Assembly: GCF_029269745.1 (NCBI RefSeq)
Contig: NZ_JARJHT010000001.1
Coordinates: 186,001 to 250,000 of the forward strand
Direction of reading: 5' to 3'
Origin: Polluticoccus soli
Lineage (GTDB): Bacteria; Bacteroidota; Bacteroidia; Chitinophagales; Chitinophagaceae
DNA length: 64,000 nucleotides
The stretch's first letter is position 1. Each line of letters begins with the position of its first letter. The notes under the pieces were generated by a model that had not been told where the DNA came from, ran no database searches, and worked only from the letters and a program-made list of their open reading frames with translations. Below are positions 48,560 to 56,349 of this stretch, piece after piece. A program made the position numbers and the translations under genes.

Positions 48560-49738
48560 TCAATATTTAGACGCGATAGAATTGGTATAAGCATCTTTCA
48601 CACAACGGAAGCCAACATGGTTGGATGCAGATCTGTACTCTCCCCTTCCACGGGTACCAACCCTATAGCGTGTACAATACTCGTCGGTACATAGGTAAGA
48701 CCCACCGCGTTGCACTTTTTTCTTTTCTTCCGGTTCATCAGGATCGTATGAGGAGCCAGGCCCACGCGGATTTTCAGCAGTCTCCTGCGACAATGAGCTG
48801 TAGTAATCGGGCCGGTACCAATCGCTGCACCATTCCCATACATTGCCGGCCATGTCATACAGGCCATACTTGTTAGCCGCAAAATGTGCTACCGGCGCTG
48901 TGCCGGTATAGCCATCCCGGCCGTCGTCGTGCTGGGGAAACTTGCCCTGGTAGGTATTGGCCATCCATTTGCCATCGGGTTGAAAACTGTTGCCCCAACT
49001 GTATAGCTCGCCGGCAGCACCACCACGTGCGGCAAATTCCCATTCAGCTTCGGTTGGCAGACGTTTACCCGCCCAACGTGCATAGGCACAGGCATCTACC
49101 CAGGCTATGTGTACTACAGGATGTTTCTGCCTGCCTTTCAGATCGCTGCCCTTACCTTCCGGATGTCGCCAGTCGGCACCGCGTACGTAGTTCCACCAGC
49201 GGTAGTGATCGTTTTTGTCTGTTATTGCAACCGGGGTAAACACTATCGACCCCGCAAACAGGTTTTGTTCCTGTGCACCCGGATATTCGTCTTCGGTGGG
49301 TGTTCTTTCGGCTATGGTTACATAACCAGTTGCCGCTACAAATTCAGCAAACTGCTCATTGGTCACTTCTGTTTTATCCATGAAAAAACCTTTCACCCGC
49401 ACACGGTGAACAGGTAAGGCATCGCCATACGACTGTTCGTGCTTTTGCTCATCAGCGCTTACTGTTGCGCCCATGCTGAATTCCCCACCCGGCACCCATA
49501 CCATTCCTTCGGGCAACTCATCCATTTGCTCTGTTGCATTGGCTATCGTTGGCAGAAACTTTAGCGCCGGGTCTTCCTTCGGCATAGTAGAAGCCGGCAT
49601 CGGGCTCTCATCCGGTGCCGAACACAACACAACATCTTCATTGTTGACGGGAATGTTTTGTACTTGTTTGGGTTCATCGCTACAGCCGCAAAATACAAAT
49701 ACAGTTAGGGCCGCCAGGCAGCCTATGGTGTACTTCAT
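48560..49738 (-). CDS. Formylglycine-generating enzyme (SUMF1-like) lipoprotein
   Basis: A 392-residue protein with lipobox signal MKYTIGCLAALTVFVFCGCS. The FGE-sulfatase fold is clear: MVWVPGGEFSMGATV, MDKTEVTNEQFAEFV, GKRLPTEAEWEFAARGGA, YDMAGNVWEWCSDWY and RGGSYLCTDEYCTRYRVGTR. Cys350 and Cys355 match the paired catalytic cysteines (C-x4-C) of aerobic FGE, which oxidises the sulfatase Cys to formylglycine. Non-catalytic relatives (e.g. GldK/PorK) lack that pair, so this is probably an active maturase. First gene of the cluster; AACATTTG (49761-49768, minus strand) is a near-consensus promoter. Confidence 0.92.
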   Translation of the reverse strand: MKYTIGCLAALTVFVFCGCSDEPKQVQNIPVNNEDVVLCSAPDESPMPASTMPKEDPALKFLPTIANATEQMDELPEGMVWVPGGEFSMGATVSADEQKHEQSYGDALPVHRVRVKGFFMDKTEVTNEQFAEFVAATGYVTIAERTPTEDEYPGAQEQNLFAGSIVFTPVAITDKNDHYRWWNYVRGADWRHPEGKGSDLKGRQKHPVVHIAWVDACAYARWAGKRLPTEAEWEFAARGGAAGELYSWGNSFQPDGKWMANTYQGKFPQHDDGRDGYTGTAPVAHFAANKYGLYDMAGNVWEWCSDWYRPDYYSSLSQETAENPRGPGSSYDPDEPEEKKKVQRGGSYLCTDEYCTRYRVGTRGRGEYRSASNHVGFRCVKDAYTNSIASKY

Positions 49739-50049
49739 GGAGATAGTTTTTCATGGTGGACAAATGTTTAGGGTTCGGTCATTGTTGCCTTCGTTTTCAA
49801 TCAAAAACTGAAGCAGCAACGCTTACTATAAAGTTAAGGTCGCCGAGCAGCGGTTTCAAAATTTAACAGGGATTGTTTGCCAATCATTACTAGCTCTGCT
49901 GCCAGAAGTCTGTGGCGACACAAGGGTTATACTAAACACAGTTATACATATTGCTATAACAAACTGATTGTTCAGTACACATACTGCAGCGAGATAAGGA
50001 TAAAGCTCTACAATAAGAAACGTATTGCGTAGCTTAAAAAGGGAAAAGG
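49739..50049. other. 311-bp intergenic region
   Basis: It contains the near-consensus minus-strand promoter element for the FGE gene (49761-49768) and A/T-rich sequence with repeated TTATAC between 49926 and 49946. I see no gene or strong hairpin. Confidence 0.5.
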
Positions 50050-50592
50050 TTATAGTCGAGGCGACAGTAATGTTGGATTTCCCATTTCAAACCACACGTG
50101 CGGATCACCATCATATTCAAACAAACCGTTCTCTTGCAGCCCGATCTTCGTCAACACCCTGCGCGATGCCACATTGTCGACATTGGCCATGGCATTCACT
50201 TCAGGCAGGCGCATCACTTCCCAGGCATACTGCAAAGTAGCAGAGGCCGCCTCGGTAGCGTAGCCCTTACCCCATGAGCTTTTCATAAACCTGTAACCTA
50301 TGTCATAAAAATCCACATACCCGTTCACAGGCTCCTGCATGAGCTTCAACCCTGCCCAGCCCACAAAGCTGCCCGAGTCTTTTTCAATCACCGCCCAGCG
50401 TCCTATGCCATTGGTCTCGTACTGCCGCCTGATGAAAGCGATAGCCTCTCTCGCCTGCTCGATGTCATTTAGCGGTTTTGCACCTACATAGCGCATCACT
50501 TCCTGGTCAGCATTCAAAGCAAACATACCTTCCTCATCTGAAGGCAGCAGATCGCGCAAAATAAGTCTCGGTGTTTCCAGGTAAAACTGCAT
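50050..50592 (-). CDS. RimJ/RimL-type GNAT N-acetyltransferase
   Basis: A 180-residue GNAT protein: LETPRLILRDLLPSDEEGMF at the start, RWAVIEKDSGSFVGWAGLKL, IGYRFMKSSWGKGYATEAAS (acetyl-CoA site), VNAMANVDNVASRRVLTKIG and GLQENGLFEYDG. The reading frame is open for about 98 codons upstream, but the family starts at ATG 50592 (MQFYLETPRL). It is divergent from the pirin gene. The acceptor substrate is unknown. Confidence 0.9.
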   Translation of the reverse strand: MQFYLETPRLILRDLLPSDEEGMFALNADQEVMRYVGAKPLNDIEQAREAIAFIRRQYETNGIGRWAVIEKDSGSFVGWAGLKLMQEPVNGYVDFYDIGYRFMKSSWGKGYATEAASATLQYAWEVMRLPEVNAMANVDNVASRRVLTKIGLQENGLFEYDGDPHVWFEMGNPTLLSPRL

Positions 50593-50706
50593 AGTGGTTG
50601 TGTTCCTGCTAAATATACGAATTATTGCTATCGTGCTGGGCGGGGTGCGGCAAAGCGAATGAACCTCAACAATCAGCAATTGCACAATACAACGTAAATT
50701 GGCCTG

Positions 50707-51576
50707 GTGAAAAAGAACATAAGCTTCTCCACTCAAGGCAAACGGGAGGATATCGGCAAGCAAGTCATATACAGGCTGCTGCCAAACAGGTATGCTGAAG
50801 CCGTTGGGCCTTTTGTCTTCTTTGATCATATTCCTCCGGGACCAAGTACTGAAGACGAAAAACAGAGTACTAATCCCCACCCACACAGAGGCATAGCCAC
50901 GCTAACCTACCTTCTTAGTGGTGAGTCAGAGCATTACGACAGCATGGGCAACTACGCCAAAGTAAATTCTGGCGGGGTGCAGTGGATGAAAGCGGGCACC
51001 GGTATCATACACGAAGAACGGCTTGGTAATGACCCGGTACACGGCGACGCGGCTATTCACGGATTTCAGTTTTGGATCAACCTGCCGGCAAAGAATAAAG
51101 CTGAACCACCTGAATACATAGCTTTACAGGCTGGCGAGGTACCCCGGCAATTGCTGGAGGACGGGGCTAGCTGGGTTAAAATAATTGCCGGCGAATATGG
51201 TGAACTTAGTTCAAAAATTCCCGGCTATTCATTACAGTTTTTATACCACATACACCTGCAGGCAGGCAAGGAGTTTGTATTGGATACGAAAGACCAAATT
51301 GAGTACGCAGCCTTTACCATAGGAACCAAACTGATGGTGAACGACACAGAATACGAGGCAGGCGAGTTTATTGAATTTGACAGAAGCGGGGGTACCATCG
51401 AGATCATAAATAAGCTGAAAGACGCAAATGACTTTCTCTTGTTTGGGGGCGAAAGGTATACAGAACCGATAGTGGCTGACGGCCCTTTTGTAATGAATAC
51501 CCACGATGAGATCGCCAAAGCATATTTGGATCTTCATAACGGCAAATACGGCACGATCACAAAAAATAAAAAGTAA
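50707..51576 (+). CDS. Pirin family protein
   Basis: A 289-residue bicupin. The N-terminal pirin domain has RYAEAVGPFVFFDHIPPGPS, the metal ligands in NPHPHRGIATLTYLLSGESE, AKVNSGGVQWMKAGTGIIHE and a C-terminal pirin domain. Pirins bind Fe and can act as quercetinases or transcription cofactors. GTG 50707 is the start. The FMN reductase gene begins 3 bp after the stop, so the two form an operon and may jointly handle redox-active quinone or flavonoid compounds. Confidence 0.92.
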   Translation: MKKNISFSTQGKREDIGKQVIYRLLPNRYAEAVGPFVFFDHIPPGPSTEDEKQSTNPHPHRGIATLTYLLSGESEHYDSMGNYAKVNSGGVQWMKAGTGIIHEERLGNDPVHGDAAIHGFQFWINLPAKNKAEPPEYIALQAGEVPRQLLEDGASWVKIIAGEYGELSSKIPGYSLQFLYHIHLQAGKEFVLDTKDQIEYAAFTIGTKLMVNDTEYEAGEFIEFDRSGGTIEIINKLKDANDFLLFGGERYTEPIVADGPFVMNTHDEIAKAYLDLHNGKYGTITKNKK

Positions 51577-51579
51577 ACG

Positions 51580-52245
51580 ATGACAAACGATCCTAAATCT
51601 TACCGCGAGCGGCAACCGCTGCGTTTTCTTGTTTTTTCGGCTTCATTGAGGGGCGAGTCGCTGAATACCCATTTGGCTAGGCTGGCCAGCCAGGTGATAG
51701 AAAAGAATGGAGGGATCGTCGACTTTGCCAACATGAGCGATTTTGACGCGCCTTCTTATAGCCAAGATGCTGAAACGCAGCAAGGCATGCCAAAAGGAAC
51801 AATTGAATTCCAAAAGCGCTTGCTGGATAACGATGCTTTCATTATCGCATCTCCCGAATACAACGGTTCAATGCCGGGGCTGTTGAAAAACGCAATTGAC
51901 TGGGTTTCGAGGTTTCGTCCCCAACCCTTCAATGAGCGGCATGCGCTATTGATGTCGGCATCACCATCAATGGTTGGTGGAAATAGATCGCTTTGGACCT
52001 TACGGGTTCCGTTGGAGCATTTGGGCACAAGGGTTTTTCCTGACATGTTTTCGCTGGCTATGGCGCATAAAGCGTTTACACCCGAAGGTGGGTTTGTGGA
52101 TGCCGTGCTTGCCAAACGTTTTGAAGACAATATTGTTGCATTTATGAACCTGGTTGAAGCAGCTAAACATTATCCTTGTATCAAGAAAGCATGGGTTGAA
52201 TTTTTGGGCGAAGTTCCAGACCCGGTTACAGACAGGGTGGAGTAA
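51580..52245 (+). CDS. NAD(P)H-dependent FMN reductase
   Basis: A 221-residue flavodoxin-like protein of the NADPH_FMN_reductase family. The phosphate-binding loop is FSASLRGESLNTHLARLA; the isoalloxazine-contact loop SPEYNGSMPGLLKNAIDWVS; and LLMSASPSMVGGNRSLWTL follows. It reduces FMN, quinones or related compounds with NAD(P)H. It is co-transcribed with the pirin gene (3-bp gap). A strong terminator at 52299-52326 closes the operon. Confidence 0.92.
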   Translation: MTNDPKSYRERQPLRFLVFSASLRGESLNTHLARLASQVIEKNGGIVDFANMSDFDAPSYSQDAETQQGMPKGTIEFQKRLLDNDAFIIASPEYNGSMPGLLKNAIDWVSRFRPQPFNERHALLMSASPSMVGGNRSLWTLRVPLEHLGTRVFPDMFSLAMAHKAFTPEGGFVDAVLAKRFEDNIVAFMNLVEAAKHYPCIKKAWVEFLGEVPDPVTDRVE

Positions 52246-52298
52246 TTTTCGGTTGTCTTTTGGGGTTGCTATTGGCCTTGTTTGTAACGGAAATAATA

Positions 52299-52326
52299 AG
52301 ACGGGCAGCGTTTGCTGCCCGTCTTG
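52299..52326 (+). terminator. Rho-independent terminator
   Basis: AAGACGGGCAG, loop CGTTTG, CTGCCCGTCTT. The stem is perfect, with only a short T-poor tail. Confidence 0.8.
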
Positions 52327-52369
52327 CATTAATCGGCTCCTACTATTAAATTAGCATAAAATCAGGTTT

Positions 52370-52822
52370 ATGAAATTCAGGGGCTCGTTGATTGCTATTT
52401 GTTGTGGAGCGGTTCTTATGGCCGCTTGTAAAAAAGAAGACAGCTCGGCAACTAAAAAACTGCTGATGGATGGCAGATGGCAGGTAACAGCCTCTACCGC
52501 CACTACTTTTTACAACGGCAAGGACACGACCCTTGACCTGATGAGCACCTGGAACGAGTGTGAGAAAGACGATATTGCCGAGTTCAAAAGCAATGGCAAG
52601 GCTACACAAGATGAGGGCGCTAACAAATGCCCCGACGATCCGCAGACTACTGCCATTAAGTATGCACTGCTGAACAACGACACCCGGATAGCCCTGGTAG
52701 ACGATAACCCCGATACATTTGACTTGCATGTAACTACTACTGAGTTGAAACTGACTATAGTCAAACCCAACTCATCAGGCACGGTCTTCACTTATGTCGA
52801 AACGTATAAGAATATCAGGTAG
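52370..52822 (+). CDS. Lipocalin-like lipoprotein
   Basis: A 150-residue protein with lipoprotein signal MKFRGSLIAICCGAVLMAAC and a lipocalin-like repeat of strands: LLMDGRWQVTASTAT, CEKDDIAEFKSNGKATQDEG, IKYALLNNDTRIALVDDN, LHVTTTELKLTIVKP. These small lipocalin-like lipoproteins are numerous in Bacteroidetes and have no defined ligand. It appears monocistronic and is followed by a perfect palindrome at 52856-52878. Confidence 0.75.
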   Translation: MKFRGSLIAICCGAVLMAACKKEDSSATKKLLMDGRWQVTASTATTFYNGKDTTLDLMSTWNECEKDDIAEFKSNGKATQDEGANKCPDDPQTTAIKYALLNNDTRIALVDDNPDTFDLHVTTTELKLTIVKPNSSGTVFTYVETYKNIR

Positions 52823-52855
52823 GCTGCTGGGCTAACATCAGCAACCACCCCTCCG

Positions 52856-52878
52856 CCCCTCCTTAAATTAAGGAGGGG
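52856..52878. repeat. Perfect palindrome CCCCTCCTTAA-A-TTAAGGAGGGG
   Basis: Eleven-base arms with a single central base. It lies between the two small lipoprotein genes and resembles the short intergenic palindromes seen in related genomes (from memory). It contains TTAAGGAGG, and can act as a terminator-like hairpin without a T-run. Confidence 0.6.
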
Positions 52879-52926
52879 GACCATGGCATTATTTTGCAGC
52901 TTAATAGCTTGTAAAAACGTTATACC

Positions 52927-53103
52927 ATGAGTATGAAACAGATAATAGTGATGAGCGTATTGAGTGTACTGGTATTGACGGGATGCGCTACTAAGGGTTT
53001 CGATTTTGACAGTAAGACAAAAGCAGAGCCTGTACCCAATGGTCAGAAAAGCTCGCTGCCTGATTCTGTGCGCGATCCAAAATCATATAATCCAACAAAC
53101 TAG
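52927..53103 (+). CDS. Small lipoprotein (58 residues)
   Basis: ATG 52927 opens a 58-codon frame with a clear lipoprotein signal (MSMKQIIVMSVLSVLVLTGC, Cys20). The short hydrophilic remainder, rich in Lys, Asp, Pro and Ser, ends DPKSYNPTN. It fits the small surface or periplasmic lipoproteins of this phylum; no family is recognised. Palindromes flank it at 52856-52878 and 53114-53139. Without searches it could still be a chance frame, but the lipobox is convincing. Confidence 0.65.
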   Translation: MSMKQIIVMSVLSVLVLTGCATKGFDFDSKTKAEPVPNGQKSSLPDSVRDPKSYNPTN

Positions 53104-53113
53104 TACAATACTC

Positions 53114-53139
53114 CATTTCACCCTCAGAAGGGGGAAATG
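53114..53139. terminator. Hairpin after the small lipoprotein gene
   Basis: CATTTC and GAAATG enclose CCCT/AGGG around loop CAGA. There is no T-run, so it may be an intergenic repeat rather than a terminator. Confidence 0.5.
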
Positions 53140-53190
53140 TGATGACAGCATTTTTGGACAGGATAGCTGCCTTGCGTTAATTTGCAGCTC

Positions 53191-53646
53191 ATGTATAGCA
53201 GGCAGGAAATAGCGCAAAAGAAAGAGGCATTCTGGACGACATTTGGTAGGTATATGCAGCCCATCACCCCCGCGGGCAGCGACAAGGTGAACTGGATCAA
53301 CTACAAAACGGGTGTGCCAGGCATCAGCTTTAAAATGGATGCTGATAGCAAACGCGCCAGCATTGCTATCGTACTCAACCATATCGACCCAGCCGTCCGT
53401 CGGCAGCATTACGAACAAATACTGACCTTGAAACACCTGCTGCGCGACGCCACCGGTGAAGACTGGACCTGGGAACCTGAAGTGCATGATGACTACGGCA
53501 AGGTATATAGCCGTATCGGCACCGTCTCGATAGGTCACAATATCCTCGAACCGGCAGACTGGCCTGCCCTTATATCCTTCCTCAAACCACGCATCATCGC
53601 CCTTGATGAGTTCTGGAGCAATACCAGGTTTGCGTTTGAGCTATAA
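53191..53646 (+). CDS. DUF4268 domain-containing protein
   Basis: A 151-residue cytoplasmic protein with the DUF4268 pattern: QEIAQKKEAFWTTFGRYMQP at the start, WINYKTGVPGISFKMDADSK, and DWPALISFLKPRIIALDEFW at the end. DUF4268 occurs alone or fused to nucleases of the PD-(D/E)xK type; here it is alone and has no visible catalytic motif. ATG 53191 is used; the TTG at 53182 lies in a promoter-like TTAATTTG (53176-53183). Confidence 0.85.
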   Translation: MYSRQEIAQKKEAFWTTFGRYMQPITPAGSDKVNWINYKTGVPGISFKMDADSKRASIAIVLNHIDPAVRRQHYEQILTLKHLLRDATGEDWTWEPEVHDDYGKVYSRIGTVSIGHNILEPADWPALISFLKPRIIALDEFWSNTRFAFEL

Positions 53647-53699
53647 CGCTGACGATAAAACACTTATTTTGGTATTACCAATTTACCAACTCCCATTCT

Positions 53700-54341
53700 A
53701 TGAGATACGTTCCCTTATTATGCCTTTTGCTGATCATGGCTCAGCCGTCAACAGCCCAGAGCAAATATTTACAGATCCATGAGCCTGGCGCAAAGCGCTT
53801 GCATTTCGCACTTCCGTCGCCCTGCCATTTTAGTATAAAGCTACCCAATGGCAGATATTCGCAGGTAGCCGCTCCAAGCCTGGGCATGGGCGGTTCTTAT
53901 ACTTATGCTGCCAACCGCTTTGTGTGGCTGAATGTTGGCTTAGCTGTCACAGCCAAACCTGGTGAACGCAAAGACCCTGATTACTACTGGGACGAAAGCG
54001 CCTTGTCTACCTTCATCACCTTGCGCAATAACCATGTGATAAGAAATATAGTTGCGGGGTATGGCATCAGCTTTAGCCATTTCAACCAAGAGAGTGGCTA
54101 TTACAATAGATATCTTGGCACAGACAGTCTCCAACAAGTATACAACAGCGATGGAGTGGGTTTTTGCCTTTCGGGCCAATACCATCCGCTGCATTTTATG
54201 TCCCTTGGGCTGCTTTACCAGCCGCAGGTATATTCGTTGCAGCATGGTTTCGGCTATCAGCACGTTATGGCGCTCGAAATGATATTGAGTGTACCACTTA
54301 GCCGGCGCCCGGGATGGGTGCGTCCTACAAAAGAAGGCTAA
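53700..54341 (+). CDS. Exported protein, probably outer-membrane barrel, unknown family
   Basis: A 213-residue protein with signal peptide MRYVPLLCLLLIMAQPSTAQ and strand-like repeats (SYTYAANRFVWLNVGLAVTA, HVIRNIVAGYGISFSHF, GVGFCLSGQYHPLHFMSLGL, GYQHVMALEMILSVPL). The alternation and aromatic content fit an outer-membrane beta-barrel. No family is recognised and the neighbours give no clue. Confidence 0.6.
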   Translation: MRYVPLLCLLLIMAQPSTAQSKYLQIHEPGAKRLHFALPSPCHFSIKLPNGRYSQVAAPSLGMGGSYTYAANRFVWLNVGLAVTAKPGERKDPDYYWDESALSTFITLRNNHVIRNIVAGYGISFSHFNQESGYYNRYLGTDSLQQVYNSDGVGFCLSGQYHPLHFMSLGLLYQPQVYSLQHGFGYQHVMALEMILSVPLSRRPGWVRPTKEG

Positions 54342-54371
54342 TAGCGTCGTCTAATTATAAATAAATTATTG

Positions 54372-54379
54372 TATATTTG
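54372..54379 (+). promoter_or_regulatory. Bacteroidetes -7 promoter element (TATATTTG)
   Basis: A perfect TAnnTTTG about 370 bp upstream of the small lipoprotein gene and 19 bp upstream of a 19-codon frame. Confidence 0.6.
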
Positions 54380-54397
54380 CTATAGAAAAATATAGCT

Positions 54398-54457
54398 ATG
54401 AACCCTGCGTTTCAAATTCCGGATTACCATTTGACCGCACAGACGATAACCCTATAG
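54398..54457 (+). CDS. Possible 19-residue leader peptide
   Basis: A short frame MNPAFQIPDYHLTAQTITL placed 19 bp after a perfect promoter element and followed by about 290 bases of hairpin-forming RNA. It is hydrophilic with no signal. It could be a leader peptide or a chance frame. Confidence 0.25.
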   Translation: MNPAFQIPDYHLTAQTITL

Positions 54458-54750
54458 GGGGTACCAGTACGGCAACAAATTGACACAAATTGGCGACCAA
54501 ACGCATTACCAGCAAGCATTCCGGCATTTCGCCAAAGCGACATTTGTAACAAAAACCGGCCTTTTATGGTCCTAAAACGGCTGTAACAGTGTTACAGTGT
54601 GACACCAAAAACGACCACAATCGATAACAAACTAGAGGCGCAATTGCGAGCTAGCTCTGAGGTCCAGAGAACTAGCTCATCCATTGGCATGATTTTGCAG
54701 ATTTATAGCCTGTTGAAAAAGATGGGCACGAATAAACAAAAATCAACGTT

Positions 54751-54909
54751 ATGAAAAAACTGAGTTTAGCCTCCTTATTACTGCTGGTCGTATCGCTAAC
54801 AGGTTGTCAATTAATAGGTGACATCTTCAAAGCCGGTGTTTGGGCTGGTATCCTGCTGGTTGTTGTCGTGGTCGGCCTGATTCTTTTCGTATTGAGAAGG
54901 ATATTCTAG
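54751..54909 (+). CDS. Small lipoprotein with membrane helix (52 residues)
   Basis: A 52-residue protein: a lipoprotein signal (MKKLSLASLLLLVVSLTGCQ, Cys19), a short polar segment with IFKAG, then a hydrophobic helix VWAGILLVVVVVGLILFVLR and a basic end. Proteins of this size and layout are common in Bacteroidetes and often mis-annotated. It lies 24 bp upstream of a YtxH gene, and this pairing suggests an envelope-stress unit (inference). Confidence 0.75.
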   Translation: MKKLSLASLLLLVVSLTGCQLIGDIFKAGVWAGILLVVVVVGLILFVLRRIF

Positions 54910-54933
54910 AGAAACAATTTTAAAACTACACAT

Positions 54934-55236
54934 ATGAGCACATCACGATTTTTGGCCGGCGCCGTTATTGGATTGGTAGCCGGGCTGTTACTGGCCCCTT
55001 CTAAAGGTTCTGAGCTAAGGTCTGACATTTCTGACACCGCTGACAAGCTGAAAGACAGGTTCAACAGCCTGATGGGCCGCACTGGTGGTCCGGACCTGGA
55101 CGATCTTCGCTCCTTCCTCGATAAGAATATTGATGGCCTGAGCGATGATGTGAAACACCGCATCCTCACCATCATAGACGAGGCCAGCGACATGGCATAC
55201 AGTGCCAAGCCTCACCTGAGCAACGGAGTTATTTAA
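54934..55236 (+). CDS. YtxH domain-containing protein
   Basis: A 100-residue protein with a single N-terminal membrane helix (FLAGAVIGLVAGLLLAPSKG) carrying the YtxH signature G-x-L-L-A-P-x-x-G, followed by LRSDISDTADKLKDRFNSLM and an amphipathic helical tail. YtxH proteins are stress-induced membrane proteins of unknown mechanism. It is co-directional with the tiny lipoprotein gene (24-bp gap). Confidence 0.88.
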   Translation: MSTSRFLAGAVIGLVAGLLLAPSKGSELRSDISDTADKLKDRFNSLMGRTGGPDLDDLRSFLDKNIDGLSDDVKHRILTIIDEASDMAYSAKPHLSNGVI

Positions 55237-55260
55237 ACTGACTATAGAAAAATGGAACAC

Positions 55261-55286
55261 GCCGGCAGCTTGTCTGCCGGCTTTCT
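55261..55286. terminator. Terminator between convergent genes
   Basis: GCCGGCAG, loop CTTGT, CTGCCGGC, then TTTCTATGTTTT. It lies between the YtxH gene and the lipoprotein gene at 55292. Confidence 0.8.
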
Positions 55287-55291
55287 ATGTT

Positions 55292-55744
55292 TTACCTGCG
55301 TGGCGCAAGGAACTGGCCATTGCTAAACGTCAGGCTCTGGCTGCCTGTATTGCTGATCATCTCGCAGTTGAAGTAACCTTCAATGTATTGGCCATCATCA
55401 GAGCTAACAGTGATCTGCCCGGTAGTAGACGTGTACTCTACCCCATTTTCAGAAAACATGATCTTGGTGATGCCGTTGAGCTGGTAGGTCTGTTGGCCAT
55501 TATAAGGAGACACTACCAATGTAATCCGCCCACCGCTGCTTCTTGCACCAATGATCTCGAGGGTGAAGTTGGTGGAAGTTTGATAGTAACCGCTTTCGGC
55601 TCCCCATGTATCGCCATTGATGGTGGCAACTACAACATTGCCGTTGGCACCGTTCACACCGGGGCCAACACCATTTGTATCGGAGTTGCACGAGTAGAAG
55701 AACACGATAGGTACCAGCAGCGCAAGGAGCAGTCTCAGCTTCAT
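55292..55744 (-). CDS. DUF6252-like lipoprotein
   Basis: A 150-residue protein with lipoprotein signal MKLRLLLALLVPIVFFYSCN, a Gly/Asn linker and a beta-rich domain (VVVATINGDTWGAESGYYQT, LEIIGARSSGGRITLVVSP, YTSTTGQITVSSDDGQYIEG, FNCEMISNTGSQSLTFSNGQ) matching DUF6252-type lipoproteins. Role unknown; probably envelope-located. It lies 30 bp downstream of ispF on the same strand, so may be co-transcribed. Confidence 0.7.
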   Translation of the reverse strand: MKLRLLLALLVPIVFFYSCNSDTNGVGPGVNGANGNVVVATINGDTWGAESGYYQTSTNFTLEIIGARSSGGRITLVVSPYNGQQTYQLNGITKIMFSENGVEYTSTTGQITVSSDDGQYIEGYFNCEMISNTGSQSLTFSNGQFLAPRR

Positions 55745-55774
55745 AGGTCTTAGTTATATGCCATGAAGTTACGA

Positions 55775-56254
55775 CTAATATTTCTGCAGCAGCACACTGG
55801 CAGTAGCTACCACACCCTCTTCACGACCGATGAAGCTCAGTGTTTCGGTGGTAGTAGCTTTGATAGATACATCATCAATAGTAAGGTTTACGATGTCCGC
55901 AATGGCCCGTTGCATCTGCTCTACGTAAGGCTTGATCTTGGGCGCCTGTAGTAGCAAAGTACTGTCGATGTTGATTAGCTTATAGCCACGCGCACGCACT
56001 AGCTCGTACGAGCGCTGCAGCAGTATCTTACTGTCGATGCCTTTGTAAGTCGCGTCCGTATCCGGGAAGTGCTTGCCGATATCGCCAAGGGCAAGTGCAC
56101 CTAGCATAGCATCGCAAATAGCATGCAGCAACACGTCGGCATCTGAGTGACCTACGGCGCCTTTGGTATGAGGTATTTTCACGCCACCGAGCCATAGCTC
56201 GCGGCCTTCAGCCAATTGATGAAAATCAATTCCTTGTCCTATTCTAAATGACAT
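55775..56254 (-). CDS. ispF: 2-C-methyl-D-erythritol 2,4-cyclodiphosphate synthase
   Basis: A 159-residue enzyme of the non-mevalonate isoprenoid pathway, converting CDP-methylerythritol phosphate to the cyclodiphosphate with release of CMP. Zinc ligands lie in GIDFHQL (Asp10, His12) and HSDADVLLHAICDAMLG. DIGKHFPDTD and the substrate loop SIKATTTETLSFIGREEG are present. Length is standard. It is not near other isp genes here. Confidence 0.95.
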   Translation of the reverse strand: MSFRIGQGIDFHQLAEGRELWLGGVKIPHTKGAVGHSDADVLLHAICDAMLGALALGDIGKHFPDTDATYKGIDSKILLQRSYELVRARGYKLINIDSTLLLQAPKIKPYVEQMQRAIADIVNLTIDDVSIKATTTETLSFIGREEGVVATASVLLQKY

Positions 56255-56349
56255 GGGCCAAAACTAAGTATTATCATGGTACAAAAGAAAAACCGGAAAG
56301 CGTAGAGCGATTGCCTTTTGCTTTCCGGTCAAGTATAGTAAGAGTCTGA

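Larger units (their letters stand above)
54342..54750. other. 409-bp structured intergenic region
   Basis: It begins with a perfect promoter element (54372-54379) and an ATG frame of 19 codons (54398-54457). Two hairpins follow: TGTAAC-AGT-GTTACA (54582-54596), and an extended stem from GAGCTAG (54648-54654) to CTAGCTC (54672-54678) with an inner CTCTG/CAGAG. The region leads into the small lipoprotein and YtxH genes, so it may be a long structured leader or an independent small RNA. Confidence 0.45.

Noticed and set aside
22673-54485. Shared 13-mer CGGCAACAAATTG at about 22680 and 54470, and a similar CGACAACAAA near 28500
   Set aside because: In 64 kb dozens of chance 13-base matches are expected; no longer alignment or common structure surrounds them.
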